A stretch of 64,000 bases of DNA from Symbiodinium kawagutii. Its lineage: Eukaryota; Sar; Dinophyceae; Suessiales; Symbiodiniaceae. Each line of letters begins with the position of its first letter. Position 1 is the first letter of the stretch. This document shows positions 51,109 to 61,836 of the stretch, piece by piece. The position numbers were made by a program, and so were the translations under genes. The notes beneath the pieces are model-generated. The model was not told where the DNA came from. It worked only from the letters and a program-made list of their open reading frames with translations, and searched no databases. The DNA is taken from assembly GCA_009767595.1 (NCBI GenBank), contig VSDK01001314.1, positions 155,426 to 219,425 of the forward strand, in the 5' to 3' direction.

Positions 51109-51429
51109 CCAAAACAAAGCTCATCAGTCTCGGTCACGCACCAATCTTTTGGGACATGGACAGCCTCAATTGTTTGGGAAGGGATCCACTTGCCATGGCC
51201 TGGAGATACCATATTTGGAAAATCATCTAACGCCTGTCATTGGTTGGTGTATAACGATTCTAGTCGCCCACACGTACGTATCATGACCCCGCCAATGGGG
51301 GTCTTCAGTTCACCCAGGTTACCATCCAGTCACAAACTGTGGGATGATTCTTCACAGAATTATTGTCCATGGTCATGCCCTCATGTTTACTTCAGACATG
51401 AGGATCAAGAAATCATTGTATTTCATTAA
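51109..51429 (+). CDS. long candidate exon to a stop
   Basis: Acceptor TTGAAATAG|; open for 106 codons to TAA. Includes VTHQSFGTWTASIVWEGIHL, GDTIFGKSSNACHWLVYNDS and a His/Glu-containing end FRHEDQEIIVFH. The longest single exon candidate on the plus strand here; possibly a gene end. A 76-codon minus frame overlaps its first part. Confidence 0.5.
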   Translation, partial: PKQSSSVSVTHQSFGTWTASIVWEGIHLPWPGDTIFGKSSNACHWLVYNDSSRPHVRIMTPPMGVFSSPRLPSSHKLWDDSSQNYCPWSCPHVYFRHEDQEIIVFH

Positions 51430-51468
51430 GCCTCTAGAGTTCTCATTAACCACTAATTCTCATATTCA

Positions 51469-51586
51469 TATGGCTGTGGGTCAAAACCCCGTACCCCTGG
51501 TTCCCCATCATTAACCATTGTTTTCCCTATACTTTGGTGGGTTATTATCCCCCATTATTGTTGGGTAATATTGACCCACAGCCATA
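51469..51586. repeat. family C element, near-perfect
   Basis: TATGGCTGTGGGTCAA at the left and TTGACCCACAGCCATA at the right, 118 bp; the best copy for defining the family. Confidence 0.9.
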
Positions 51587-51626
51587 TTGACCATTGGTTC
51601 TCATTTTTTGAGATGGGTCCTACCAG

Positions 51627-51718
51627 CTTAACCAGAGAATTGTCGCCGTGGGAAGGCTAAAACCTACGTGTGAAACATCCAACAAAAATACGGCATTGGT
51701 TTTCCTCGAATCCAGCTG
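51627..51718 (+). CDS. exon, first half across a family B element
   Basis: Acceptor CCTACCAG|, reads RIVAVGRLKPTCETSNKNTA then LVFLESS, ending two bases into a codon at CAGCTG|GTTGGTGG. Continues in phase at 51939. Confidence 0.6.
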
Positions 51719-51938
51719 GTTGGTGGTTTCAAAGATGTTTTACTTTCCCTAGTAATTATTCGCAAATAGTTGCTTAATAATTACTAGGGAAAACATAGGG
51801 GTTGAAATATCCAACAAAAATATAAGTCAACAATATAGTTATGAAACCATTAGTTTTCATTAACAGTTTGATATGTTTCATGACGGGTGGTTCAACCACT
51901 AACCGGCCAGACTCTGCTGCTATTCTCCTGTTTCACAG
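51719..51938 (+). mobile_element. intron begun by an enlarged family B element
   Basis: Starts with CTG|GTTGGTGGTTTCAAAG. Contains an internal ATTACTAGGGAAAACATAGG rearrangement and a right end CAACCACTAACCGGCCAG at 51910, but the phase-compatible acceptor is TTTCACAG| at 51938. Confidence 0.6.
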
Positions 51939-52064
51939 GCTGGGTGGTGAAGCCTCGATCCGGGAGACGCTGACCACGTACTTCGTGGGTCGTGGTGGCC
52001 GCGGGCGCGAGGAGATTCAGCAGAGCATGCAGGACGATCAGCGGCCCGGAGTTCCCAGGGATAG
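51939..52064 (+). CDS. well-supported exon, second half
   Basis: Begins with the base completing Trp from the previous exon; reads LGGEASIRETLTTYFVGRGG then RGREEIQQSMQDDQRPGVP, GC-rich, ending at GATAG|GTGCTCC where a partial family A element starts. Unknown protein. Confidence 0.65.
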
Positions 52065-52118
52065 GTGCTCCTCAAGCCATAGGGGACCTCCAAAGCTATG
52101 GTTGGTTGACTATTAGAA
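52065..52118. repeat. family A left half
   Basis: GTGCTCCTCAAGCCATAGGGG followed by GGTTGGTTGACTATTAG; the right half is absent (positions given only to locate it). Confidence 0.5.
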
Positions 52119-53301
52119 ATGATTCATGCAATGTTTTCTTCGATACAACCGTAATTCAACATAGATAGTTGAAGAAGTTATATATGAGTTGATAGTATCA
52201 TTTCAACTATATTACGTTATGCTTGTTGAACTCATATGTTTGGTTCAATTGGTAGTAGTCAAAGATAATCAATGAATACCTATCAATAGTTAAATAAGTT
52301 ATATAAGTTATATTTAATTATTTCTGTATGATTTATCAATTGGTAGTCAGGGAATACCTGATCATATCATATTAATCAGTTGATATCAACAAGATGATTC
52401 TGTAGTACCTCGAAATCATCAGAAATCAGTTTGCATGAGACTATGACTATACATTTTGAATTCATGGTGTTTTTGTTCTCCTCTCCGACTGATTGATCCG
52501 GCCCAAATTGTGTCGTTAATCTCCTGCAATCAGCCAGAGTAATGTTTTCCAGCAAAACCAGGATGTTTGGGTGGATGAAGTCTCAGACAAGAGGGCGCGA
52601 GTTTCAGTGTCCTGGCATGGTTCAGTTTTGTGATCGGTGTCAATGTTTCCTGTGAAGGTGTTTGCATTTATATTTGCTTGTATCAGATAATATCAGTTGT
52701 TTAGATCAGCCGATTTGATATAGACAATCAGAATGATAGACTCAATGTTTATACCTCTGTCAGTAGATATCTACCTCTACAAGTGTATCACTGTACTCTT
52801 TTGAAGCATATACGTGCATGCACAATAAATCCATATGCAAATTAAAAACTACACACATACATCTTGTATATGCATGCATGCAGCACATATTAGATTCAGA
52901 ATCCAGATTGAGGCTATGTGTGTAAATCCAGATTGAGGCTATGTGTGCAAATCAGTTGGTGAATCCAAAGGTGGTGATGTTTGATGGGCGTAAATCACCA
53001 AACATCACCAACCCCTTGGATTGGCATCCAACGACTTCTTGATCTCATGAGCGAAATCCTTGATCAGTTACGTTGATCTCTGGTAGCGGTGCAACAGGAT
53101 GGGGCACCCGTGGTGTATCATGCTGGGATTCCCCCGCCATAAAAACAACTCCTTTTCGGTAGATTACATGAGTGAAAACCCTTACTTAGACAATGGATGA
53201 CAATGCTTGTTAGCAACTTGTTCGGCTAAAAGCCATCAAAACAATGGCAATTTGAAGACATCCCAGCTGGATGCATGGGTGTGGGAAACAACTCCTGGTA
53301 G
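52119..53301. other. AT-rich spacer, no gene seen
   Basis: A 25-bp direct repeat (ATCCAGATTGAGGCTATGTG) occurs at about 52899 and 52927. No coding island. Confidence 0.55.
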
Positions 53302-53377
53302 GGTGACATGTGCAACGTGGAGATCGGCGGATCTCTCCGAGGTGCTCTTCAGCAAGCCGAAGCCGGAATGCAGCTCG
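53302..53377 (+). CDS. candidate exon
   Basis: Acceptor CTGGTAG|, donor CAGCTCG|GTGTGA. Reads DMCNVEIGGSLRGALQQAEA then GMQL. The frame is open on to 53420. Confidence 0.55.
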
Positions 53378-53494
53378 GTGTGACGACAAAACCCAGGGAT
53401 TTCGCTGGAATTATTTTTGTTTGAGAGATTTGTTCAGAGATTTTAGATGGTTTTGAAAGTTGTTTGTTTTAAATATTATTGATGAAAAAATAGA

Positions 53495-53713
53495 TTGGGG
53501 CACAAGGACTGCAAAGAAATGTGTTGCCAAACGCGCCTGTGCAACCATCAACCCATGGGAAACTGGGAGGTTCAGGGGCGCCATTTTCATGGGCAGACCC
53601 AGCATGTATATACCAATTTCTGGATGACCATAGCAACAACTCAGGAGCCAGGTTTTCTGAAATTATGGTTGGTTAGGTTTCGCTTAAGTTTCTCCTATTG
53701 GAAAGCCGAATGA
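53495..53713 (+). CDS. open frame, weak
   Basis: 72 codons, Cys/His/Gln-rich (HKDCKEMCCQTRLCNHQP). No clear splice signals; the minus strand is open too. Confidence 0.25.
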   Translation: MGHKDCKEMCCQTRLCNHQPMGNWEVQGRHFHGQTQHVYTNFWMTIATTQEPGFLKLWLVRFRLSFSYWKAE

Positions 53714-54185
53714 AGTAGTGGCCGTGACAGTCGTGGCCAGAATCCATGGATTAACAAGAAATAGCCATAATCATTGCAGCAGTCTTCGCTAAGCCTGACT
53801 ATCACCGGCCGAAAGAATCCGGAAAGCAGTTTTGTCACACAGTTTTTCATTGAAAGTCACGAATCAGGATCTAATCACGATAGACTATGATCAACGATCA
53901 CTCATCCTAAAGTATCATTTGTGTCACCATCCATCAGAGATTCATTCGTCATCGGTAGCCCTTAGCCCTGGAAACCATCATTAGTGTCAAGTATGATGAA
54001 CCATCATCAACTATGAACCATTAGCCATCATAAACCGCAGTTCGCTATCGTCATAATCAATCAGAAGCCATAATCTGCCATCATCATCGCTAGATAGTCA
54101 GATAGTCATCACCCATATATGAGTCATCTAGTCACCTCACTAGATCATCAACCATCACCCATGTCAGTCATCACCATGGTCAGCC
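53714..54185. other. spacer, no gene seen
   Basis: CCATCATAAACC-type repeats. Confidence 0.5.
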
Positions 54186-54300
54186 ATCATTCCCCATGGC
54201 TCCGTCTCCTCAACGCGGGTCTTCCCAAAGGCATCCAGCTTGTCCTGCAGCGCGAAAAAGACGGCAGGCACAGGGCCACATGTTGGGGGGCGCACCCCCT
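54186..54300 (+). CDS. candidate exon
   Basis: After ATGGTCAG|; reads PWLRLLNAGLPKGIQLVLQR then EKDGRHRATCWGAHP. GC-rich island; donor not clear. Confidence 0.5.
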
Positions 54301-54340
54301 ATAGTTCGGTGGTGTTACAACGCCAAGCCACAACTTGGAG

Positions 54341-54616
54341 CTGGCTGGTGGTTTGATTGACATGGCTATGAGTCAATATTAATGAGCCAACTAATGGGGA
54401 TAATAACCAACAATCATGAGGAAAACAATGGTTGATGATGGGGAACCAGGGGTACAGGGTTTTATTAAACATTGGGTTGATTGACTCGTGAACCATTGTT
54501 TATAACCATTGATCGATCAACAGGTTATTAAAACAATTGTTTTAGTTTCCCTAGTGATTATTAACAATTGGTTGGTTGATCTATATTTCTTTATAGGGGT
54601 TGAAACCACCAGCCAG
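54341..54616. repeat. family B element split by a family C element
   Basis: The left B end CTGGCTGGTGGTTTGATTGA is at 54341-54360 and the right B half with GGTTGAAACCACCAGCCAG ends at 54616. Between lies a family C copy (54361-54476: CATGGCTATGAGTCAATATT ... GGGGAACCAGGGGTACAGGG). TTGATTGA flanks the C copy at 54353-54360 and 54477-54484. Confidence 0.7.
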
Positions 54617-54996
54617 GGAATTTTACCCAGTTGGTGGTCGTAACTAGGTTGTAATTTACATAATTAACTTAATTACAGTAACTGATGTGGAACCCAAAGC
54701 AGTCCCCTTGGTTTTGACCATCTGGGAGTATTTGCAACTCTTAGTTTGTTAAATTGAGGTTTGCATAGCTGATATTTGCCAAACAGTCAAACATGTAAAT
54801 GATGGTTTTTTATGATAATCCTTCACCAAGAGGTGAGCTGTTATAACGTTTTGCCATGTCTTACCATCCGTTGGTCATTGAGTTGTCAACCAATTGCTTG
54901 TTCCTGTAGCGGTTTGTTTTTTGGCTTGGTTTGAGCCATGATCATATTAATGGCTGAAAAGGCAACCAGCAATGCGACACTAGAAGCAAGACATGT

Positions 54997-55088
54997 GGGG
55001 TTCTCAAAATATTAGACCCCTGAATCCTCCATGAATAGTCCTAGCAATCAACAAACCATTTTGGGGGTCCCCTATTTTGAGTAACACT
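54997..55088. repeat. family A element
   Basis: GGGGTTCTCAAAATATTAG at the left, TCCCCTATTTTGAGTAACAC at the right. Confidence 0.75.
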
Positions 55089-55174
55089 CGCATAAACAAT
55101 GAAATTGCAGTTCTGCGCACAAACTTCACAAGAACAGAATAGAAAGAGAATGCCTTCGCCCCAAGGTTGCACAA

Positions 55175-55462
55175 ACATGACGCAAGCCTGGAAGGAAAAC
55201 ATTGTCATTCCCGATGGACGGGGTCAAAATGGCATTCAACACCGCTCAACAGGTTTTGTTGGTTGGTAATTTTGAGCCAGACCAACATAATCGAGATAAT
55301 CCACCTGATTTTTGGAATATGCTTCAACAAGCTGTTTTTGTTTCCATATGTTTACCAACAAAAAGGTGCTTTTTTTCTGAGCAACATACAACACAAAATT
55401 GTTTGACCTGGCCACCTGACAACAGGGACATCTATTGTTTGACCAAACGATGTCTTCAGTGA
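55175..55462 (+). CDS. candidate exon, 95 codons
   Basis: Open from 55175; reads SFPMDGVKMAFNTAQQVLLV then GNFEPDQHNRDNPPDFWNML and TTQNCLTWPPDNRDIYCLTK. Coherent composition with no repeats inside. Stop TGA at 55460. The minus strand is also open (55236-55541). Unknown. Confidence 0.5.
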
Positions 55463-55578
55463 ATAGAGACATGTTAATGGTGAATCCTTGCAGGTTCGTT
55501 GTTGAAATAATTACGACCCAAGGAGGGACGCATTGATGCAAGCGTACGAGTGCTTTGACTGGGATGAATCTTCAACTG

Positions 55579-55693
55579 GGTGTTTCTCAAGTCATAGGGG
55601 TACCCCCCAATCATCCAATATCAATGGTTTATAGTAATAAACCTACTATTTTTGATGGGGTCCTCTATGGTTTCTCTATCTTGAGAAACAGCC
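55579..55693. repeat. family A element
   Basis: GGTGTTTCTCAAGTCATAGG at the left, CTCTATCTTGAGAAACAGCC at the right; an extra GGTTTCT inside. Confidence 0.8.
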
Positions 55694-55814
55694 ACAGCCA
55701 CTGGCACCCTGGGCTGGGTGCCGTGCCGATTCATTTGTTTCAGCTCAGGGACCCGGCGTTTTTCAGCTCTTCGCGAAACCAGTGGGAGGGTACCAGTTGT
55801 GGTAGATATTTGGG

Positions 55815-55931
55815 TGCACTCTGGTAAACTAACATGGGAATGGAAAATCCACCAACTTAATGGTTTCCTATAGGGAATCTCTATAAGATATGGTGATTTT
55901 CCATCGCTATGTGTTAGTTTACCAGAGTGTA
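55815..55931. repeat. family E element, near-perfect
   Basis: TGCACTCTGGTAAACTAACA at the left and TGTTAGTTTACCAGAGTGTA at the right, with ATGGAAAATCCACCA and TGGTGATTTTCCAT inside; 117 bp. Confidence 0.8.
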
Positions 55932-56135
55932 TGCCAAGCGATAATGGCACCCCCAAAACCCTGTGTGTTCAGCTGGTTAAGTAATGGCTAAGCTGGTGAT
56001 GGCTAGTGAATGTTAATCAAATAGGCTGGTGAATGCTGGTGAATCTTAATCAATATTGGTTTCCATTTGTAAGATGATTGTTTTTTTGGTGGGGCCCATT
56101 GGTGACCCGTCATGGCTTGGCACATACCCATTTGG

Positions 56136-56233
56136 GGGGTTCTCAAGCCGTCCGACCTCAAAGTTATGATTGGTTTACTATTATCTATGGCTAATCAACT
56201 GGACGATTTAGGAGTCCTATTTTGAGAAACACC
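56136..56233. repeat. family A element
   Basis: GGGGTTCTCAAGCCGTCCG at the left, TCCTATTTTGAGAAACACCC at the right. Confidence 0.75.
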
Positions 56234-56272
56234 CATATCTAGCTCGTTGGAAAGGTTTATAAACCAACACAT

Positions 56273-56836
56273 CTAAGATGATTTAAGTGTAGGGTATGAC
56301 CTTGTAATCATGAAAGGAGGAGACCGGAACTCAAGGCACAAATAGCTGTGATCAAAGATTTTTTCCAGCAAGAGTCCTGATGACTTAGATGATCCATTAG
56401 AGCGCAAACAGGGTTCGCGTGATGCAAATTCCTGGCCTTGGCATGACCAACCTTGGCGATCAACGATGCCAGGTGGCAAGTGATGGCGGGTGATGAGGAC
56501 TTGCATTTCCATTGTTGCTGCTGTGGAACCCGAGGGAAAGAACAAGTGCAAGCAATGTTGTGTTATATAGTTGGCTTGGTTGGCCCGGAGCACCTCACAG
56601 CAAGGAATACGATATGGGCTAGATTTTCGCGATGTATGATTAGTTGATTGATACTGAATAAAAGTGCCCCCACTTGCTCTATGCAGTCTTGTTTTTGTAT
56701 TGTTTGACCATCGCAAATTACGGATGTAAAATGTCTTAGTCATGTCTATGCAAGTCATCATTATCCACATTTGGTTCGCACGACAATCCATACCCAGGTG
56801 AAAAAACAAGCGACAGGTCAGCCCAACATCGATCAT
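56273..56836 (-). CDS. long minus-strand open frame, 187 codons, unknown
   Basis: Longest frame outside the retroelement. Its last third is the most protein-like (MQVLITRHHLPPGIVDRQGW ... LLLEKIFDHSYLCLEFRSPP). A 64-codon plus frame overlaps. No domain or clear splice sites, so it may be one exon plus flanking intron. Confidence 0.35.
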   Translation of the reverse strand: MIDVGLTCRLFFHLGMDCRANQMWIMMTCIDMTKTFYIRNLRWSNNTKTRLHRASGGTFIQYQSTNHTSRKSSPYRIPCCEVLRANQANYITQHCLHLFFPSGSTAATMEMQVLITRHHLPPGIVDRQGWSCQGQEFASREPCLRSNGSSKSSGLLLEKIFDHSYLCLEFRSPPFMITRSYPTLKSS

Positions 56837-57689
56837 CTTCGTACGACATACAGGTACATCCGCCTACGGACAGTATAAACTGTCTTTTTCAGAAAACTGT
56901 CACGAAAAGATTGCTTGGAACATTGCGACCTAGCTGATGAGGCCGTATGTGTTATTCATTTGATAAACATTTCCCGGCCAAGCCCTCTGAGTATTTGGGC
57001 AGGTCACAATCATGCAAGTGTCCCCGAAGCACGTTTGTGCATTCGTGGCTAACCACCGTTGGTGGAATGACTCACCGATACCAATTATCATGGCAAAAAT
57101 CCAGATGAGCAGAATATGTCAGGGATGATCCAGCAAAGTGCATTAGTGTTGCGCGGGGGTCAACGAAGGATTTCTGGTCACTGTTGTGCATCATTTACTG
57201 AGTCCTTTCTAGGATGACGAAGCCATGGTCACCCATCATGTGTGGACATGCCCATGTCCTTTCCATAATGCATCGCATGAGATAGGAGGACCGATCGGTG
57301 GATTAGTTTTCCGACATCTAGTGATGCAATATCAATACAAGTTGGGTATGATATGTTAAGGCTAAAATCTCACTGCTACAGGGCAATCGTTATCACATTT
57401 CCTCTGCAATCGCTAATCAATCTGAAATGGTTTTTGCCACCGATTTGCACCAAGAAATTATTAGATAGATATGCTAGATCAATAATGATAGTAATGATAT
57501 ATGCGCAGTTATGGACTGGATACTGATGCATTCATTGCTTGTTGACAAACATTTTACATAAACATGTTTATTGAGAATGGATACGTATGTGGTCAAAGGG
57601 TCAAAGGTCTTGTGGCCAACACCTGGGCAATAAGTGGTGTAAAGCCACCAAATACTATTCTTAGGAACCAATTCATACAGTAACTGTTC
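56837..57689. other. spacer, no gene seen
   Basis: No island, no familiar element. Confidence 0.5.
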
Positions 57690-57831
57690 CAACCTCCAGT
57701 AAATAGTTATCAAACTATCAACAAATGGTCGGTTGACTAACTAACATGTTTAATCTCGAGTAAATAGTTTTCAAACTATTCACACATGGTTGGTTGACTA
57801 ACATATTTATAGGGGTTGAAACCACCTTTAG
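57690..57831. repeat. family B element with internal duplication
   Basis: GTAAATAGTT(A/T)TCAAACTAT occurs twice, about 65 bp apart, each followed by ATGGTYGGTTGACTAAC; the right end GGGGTTGAAACCACCTTTAG| is modified but still supplies AG. Confidence 0.65.
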
Positions 57832-57988
57832 ATATGAAACCCATTTTACCCAAGGTGAATCGATGAATATCGACCCATTCGCCAGGAGGGCAAGGTGGGC
57901 AATGCCTCCTGCAACGCCTCCGGCAATGCCTCCGCCCGGCGGCACAGCCTCCTTTGTGTGGCTCGCGGCCACACCAATACTGTGTCAG
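57832..57988 (+). CDS. well-supported exon, Pro/Ala-rich
   Basis: Starts at the AG of the family B element, donor TGTCAG|GTTCAT. Reads YETHFTQGESMNIDPFARRA then RWAMPPATPPAMPPPGGTAS and FVWLAATPILCQ. Two competing frames on the minus strand are open but share the repeat-like CCTCC content. Confidence 0.55.
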
Positions 57989-58207
57989 GTTCATTTTTTG
58001 TTGTGAAGCATTGGCTGGTAGTGGTTGATATTGACAAGTGGTCGTTAATGATGGTTGTTGATGCTTCCTAGAGGTTGATGCAGTATTGATTAATGATGGT
58101 CGATGATGGTTGATGAGGTGTATGTTTGCTTGATGATGGTCGAAATCGCTTGATGATGGTTAGCTTCGCTCGTGATGTTTTGTTGATACTGACTGAGCTA
58201 AAAGCTA

Positions 58208-58326
58208 TATGGCTGTGGGTCAAAACCCTGTACCCCTGGTTCCCCTATCATTAACCATTGTTTTCCCTAAAGTTTGTTGATTATTAACCACCATTATTGG
58301 TTGGTTAATATTGACCCATAGCCATA
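58208..58326. repeat. family C element
   Basis: TATGGCTGTGGGTCAAAACC at the left, TTGACCCATAGCCATA at the right, 119 bp. Confidence 0.9.
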
Positions 58327-58429
58327 TTATGGCAAAACCATTGTCGATCGTGTGGAATAGTTCATGTCCTCATGGTCGAACCCAATGCTTTGGCCGTTTT
58401 TACCTTTGATTCATGATGCAGACGGATTG

Positions 58430-58560
58430 GTGGTTTCAAAGATTTCTTTAAAGTTTGGCTGGTTGGTTGGTTGGTTGATTGGTTGTTTGTTTGATGTTGG
58501 TTGGTTGGTTGGTTGGTTGTTATTACCAAACAGTTGGTTGGTTGTTTGATGCTTTTCATG
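58430..58560. repeat. family B left end and (GGTT)n expansion
   Basis: GGATTGGTGGTTTCAAAG then (TTGG)n runs at about 58455-58490 and 58497-58520. The expansion appears to have grown from the GGTTGGTTG inside the element. Confidence 0.65.
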
Positions 58561-58817
58561 ACCCGCCCGTTTTATGTCCTGCTATTTGGTGGGTGATAAA
58601 TCCGTACATCCAGCTTGGTATTCTGTTACACCCCACAGCCGCTTGTGATGGCCATTGGCAACCCGCCCGCAGACGAGCCAAGTATCAAGCTGAAGCTTTA
58701 AAGCATTGGAAACTTGAATCTCTCATGCTTTTTTCATGATACTTGTCTTGTGAGTCACCGCCACAGAACCACATCTATCAAAGCAGTCCATCTAAAGACA
58801 CCCGATGAATGGTTTGG

Positions 58818-58905
58818 CTGATGGTTTCAAGCACTTCTCAATTTTTGCCCGCATTGGGAGTGCTTGGCAAATACTTGTCAGAAGGATGGTTCAGCGGCCA
58901 ACCAG
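58818..58905. repeat. family B element, degraded
   Basis: CTGATGGTTTCAAGCAC at the left, ATGGTTCAGCGGCCAACCAG at the right. Confidence 0.6.
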
Positions 58906-58939
58906 ATGTGGTTCACCCTCCAACCAGATGTCATTGTAT

Positions 58940-59066
58940 AGCATGCAGATGGTTCCCCTATCATTCACCATTGGTTTCCCTATGACAGTTGATGATTATC
59001 CCCTATGAGTTGGTTTCCCTATGACAGTTGATGATTATCCCCTATGAGTTGGTTGCTTGATATTAG
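58940..59066. repeat. family C relic with 39-bp tandem duplication
   Basis: TTGGTTTCCCTATGACAGTT plus GATGATTATCCCCTATGAG occurs twice in a row. Confidence 0.7.
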
Positions 59067-59173
59067 CCAATCATCAATGACAGGAGAAATCATCAACTTA
59101 TATCATTTCCTTAACATTATTCCTGTATCTCCTATTAGTTGGTTGCTTACTATTAGCCATGTGCGCAATGACC

Positions 59174-59330
59174 GGGGTACAGGCCCCTCTTGGCCGCAGC
59201 AGAAACGCTACCGCGCTGTACCGCTTCCTTCGTGCGTTTCCGCCATGTCCGTGGGCTTATTGCTGACCACCAATGGTGTGCCATGCGGGGCGCGCCTTGG
59301 CGTGGCAACACTGTAGGACCTCCAGGTGTT
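59174..59330 (+). CDS. GC-rich candidate exon, two frames
   Basis: After GGGTACAG|. One frame reads APLGRSRNATALYRFLRAFP with a donor TGTCC|GTGGGC; a longer one reads TLPRCTASFVRFRHVRGLIA and ends at CTCCAG|GTGTTA. The island is clear, the frame is not. Confidence 0.45.
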
Positions 59331-59470
59331 ACTTGGCGGACTAGGCCAATTACCAGGAATCACAACTGGAAGTACTCCTTAGTACTACTACGAGCAGGAA
59401 GCAGTAGTAGAATTACTAGGATGATTACCATCTATGTGTAGTAGAGAGTATAAGTACTATAGGAGCTATA

Positions 59471-59978
59471 GTGGAGATACAACTGGCTTTCTTCGCGAGG
59501 TTTATGAAGCAACGGATCAGCTGGAGGTTTACCACTCTGGGCTCGATCAGCAGTGATATTTTTCCATTGGCACCGCTCAGGAAGGCATGTAGGATCGAAA
59601 GTCCAACCCTGGAAAGCTATCCAGGACTCTGCCTGCCAAGTTCGATAGGCGGAGATGCAGAGTTTCAATCAAAATCCTACCACTTGGAGACTTGAAACCC
59701 CAAGCCTAGTGATCGACCGGTTGCAATAGTTCAGATTCTACCTCTGCCCTTGGGCGGCACCGAACTGGTTGATTCTCTTTCGCGGGGATCCTAAAACCTG
59801 CGGAACTAGCACCAGGAGTGTTCATCCACTCAGCAGTTGCTATAGCAGTCAACTGGTTCCAACAATAGATAACCCTAAGTGGTTCCAACTGTGTTTGCTA
59901 CTCCCAAGTAACAGCTACAAACTTTTAATTCTTCCTAAACTGGTTTGGGAACTATTGGTCGGCAAGTACTTGGTTTAG
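59471..59978 (+). CDS. two open frames, unknown
   Basis: 59471-59695 (74 codons, FARFMKQRISWRFTTLGSIS) and 59769-59978 (69 codons, NPKWFQLCLLLPSNSYKLLI). Both moderately protein-like; no clear splice sites; the minus strand is open across parts. Confidence 0.3.
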
Positions 59979-60229
59979 GTATTGGTTTTACAAGTAGTCA
60001 CAAACTGTTAGCTGTCCAAACTTGTTATTTAGTACCCAGTAGATAACTCAAGTATAGGTTCGTTACAAATAGTTTATAGAAACCCAATGATTAGTTCTAC
60101 TCAATTATTCACACAATCATTGTTTTAGTTATATAAGTTTAATTAAACTATATTGCCGCTGGTTATCCCAAACTATAGTTTGTCATTTAGTACTGGTTTA
60201 CTCAAACTATCAATAAATGCATCTTCCCA

Positions 60230-60405
60230 ACTTCTAGCACTACCAAGTTCTACCTGCCTGGGCCCTCCCAACCATCCATCACTCCGAGCCCTTGGGACCA
60301 ACCCGGCCCGCCATGGGACCCCCAGGCACGCCAAGCGGCAACCCTTGGGCATGGACGTCCGGCCGCAGAAGATCCTGGCGAGTGCCTTCCACGACGCCTG
60401 ACCTG
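60230..60405 (+). CDS. GC-rich exon island, three frames open
   Basis: All three plus frames are open. GMDVRPQKILASAFHDA (stop TGA at about 60399) has the best third-position bias; another is proline-rich (PSQPSITPSPWDQPGPPW). Confidence 0.45.
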
Positions 60406-60598
60406 AAGTGACAGATAGTGACTGATGACTAATGTATTAGTGAACAATAAAACATTATTAGTGAACAATAAATATCATATATTAGTCATTAGTATGACTA
60501 ATGAACAAATCACTAATGATCAGATTAGTGATTAGTATGACTAATGAACAATTGTGGGATATTGTCATGTATTTGATGACTAATGAACAATAAATATG

Positions 60599-60700
60599 GG
60601 TGTTTCTCAAGTCATAGGGGTACCCCCAAGTCATCCTTTAATAGTCATTTGTTGGTAACAAACCCACCATTTTGAGGGGTTCCCTATTTTGAGAAACACC
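60599..60700. repeat. family A element
   Basis: GGTGTTTCTCAAGTCATAGG at the left, TCCCTATTTTGAGAAACACC at the right; AATAAATAT precedes and ATATTAATG follows. Confidence 0.85.
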
Positions 60701-61111
60701 CATATTAATGAACAAATCATTAGTATCACATTGTGAGTGATGAAAACTAGTGACAGATAGTGATTATGAGTGAATAATGATTAACAATGACGAATACTAA
60801 TATATTAATGGCGAAATAAATATGAATAGTTATGAGATTAATATGAAATGTTTCAACTAATATTAACTATCACCAAACAAAATGGCAAATAACCAATGAT
60901 TAATATGACTAGTGACTGGTGACGAGTGACTGGTGACGAGTGACTGGTGACGAGTGACTGGTAGATGAATGTGAATGATGTAGTGATTAGTGACTCATGA
61001 CTAGTGACCAATTAATGACTAATCATTGGTAGAATGAGGAATGAGTGTGAATGATTGATGACTAATGACTAATGTAAACAAAATCAATGATGATGGTGAT
61101 GATGATGGTGC

Positions 61112-61148
<37 letters not shown>

Positions 61149-61440
61149 TGGATGATTAATGATGTTACTGATGGTTAGTGTAGTGACGGTTGATGAGGCT
61201 TCGTGAAGGTCAAGTGATAGGTTCATTATGGTTGATGAGGCTCAATTTTGGTAAATGATGGGGTAACATTTCGGATTGCGAAGGATGATGGATCATAAGG
61301 GTCATGACGGTTGATGATGTTATTGATGATGTTGTTAATTAGGCTTAATCAATCTTAATGATGGTTAAATGGTTTCGCCAAATGCCAAACATTAACCACC
61401 GAATTCACCCAACCAAAAAAACACTTTCTGAAGTTACACA
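60701..61440. repeat. AT-rich DNA with short tandem repeats
   Basis: GTGACTGGTGACGA repeats at about 60910-60962 and (GAT)n at 61085-61147. No gene seen. Confidence 0.65.
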
Positions 61441-61551
61441 ATGTCACGTCGTATTTTGTTCCAACGATTTTTGCTTTCTTTTACATTTCAGATTTGCTTG
61501 CACCCACACCTTCCACAGTTTCTAATCCCAGGATCTGATTGCTTTCTCCTA

Positions 61552-61640
61552 ACAGGGAACCCCCTAGTTATGGTTTGTTTACTCCGAAAGATGGTTTTAA
61601 AAGATGATTCGGGGGTACCCCCAATGACTTGAGAAACCAC
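61552..61640. repeat. family A element
   Basis: GGGAACCCCCTAGTTATGG at the left, TACCCCCAATGACTTGAGAA at the right; only the right terminal repeat is intact. Confidence 0.6.
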
Positions 61641-61707
61641 CATATTTATGTGATCAACGACAGATGTCTTCCGTTCCATTCGTGTCCGGACGATTTTTTT
61701 CGCCCAG

Positions 61708-61798
61708 GATCCCACGGTGCAGGACTTGCATTTGACGTCGACCTTCAAGAAAACCAAACGCCATGTCACCTGGCGCGGGCGAGCTGGTGGTGGTGACT
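61708..61798 (+). CDS. well-supported exon
   Basis: Acceptor TTTTCGCCCAG| with a pyrimidine tract, donor GACT|GTAAGG. Reads DPTVQDLHLTSTFKKTKRHV then TWRGRAGGGD. Basic. Unknown. Confidence 0.55.
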
Positions 61799-61836
61799 GT
61801 AAGGGACCGGGCCTCGTTCATCAGCAGCCTTAGCCG

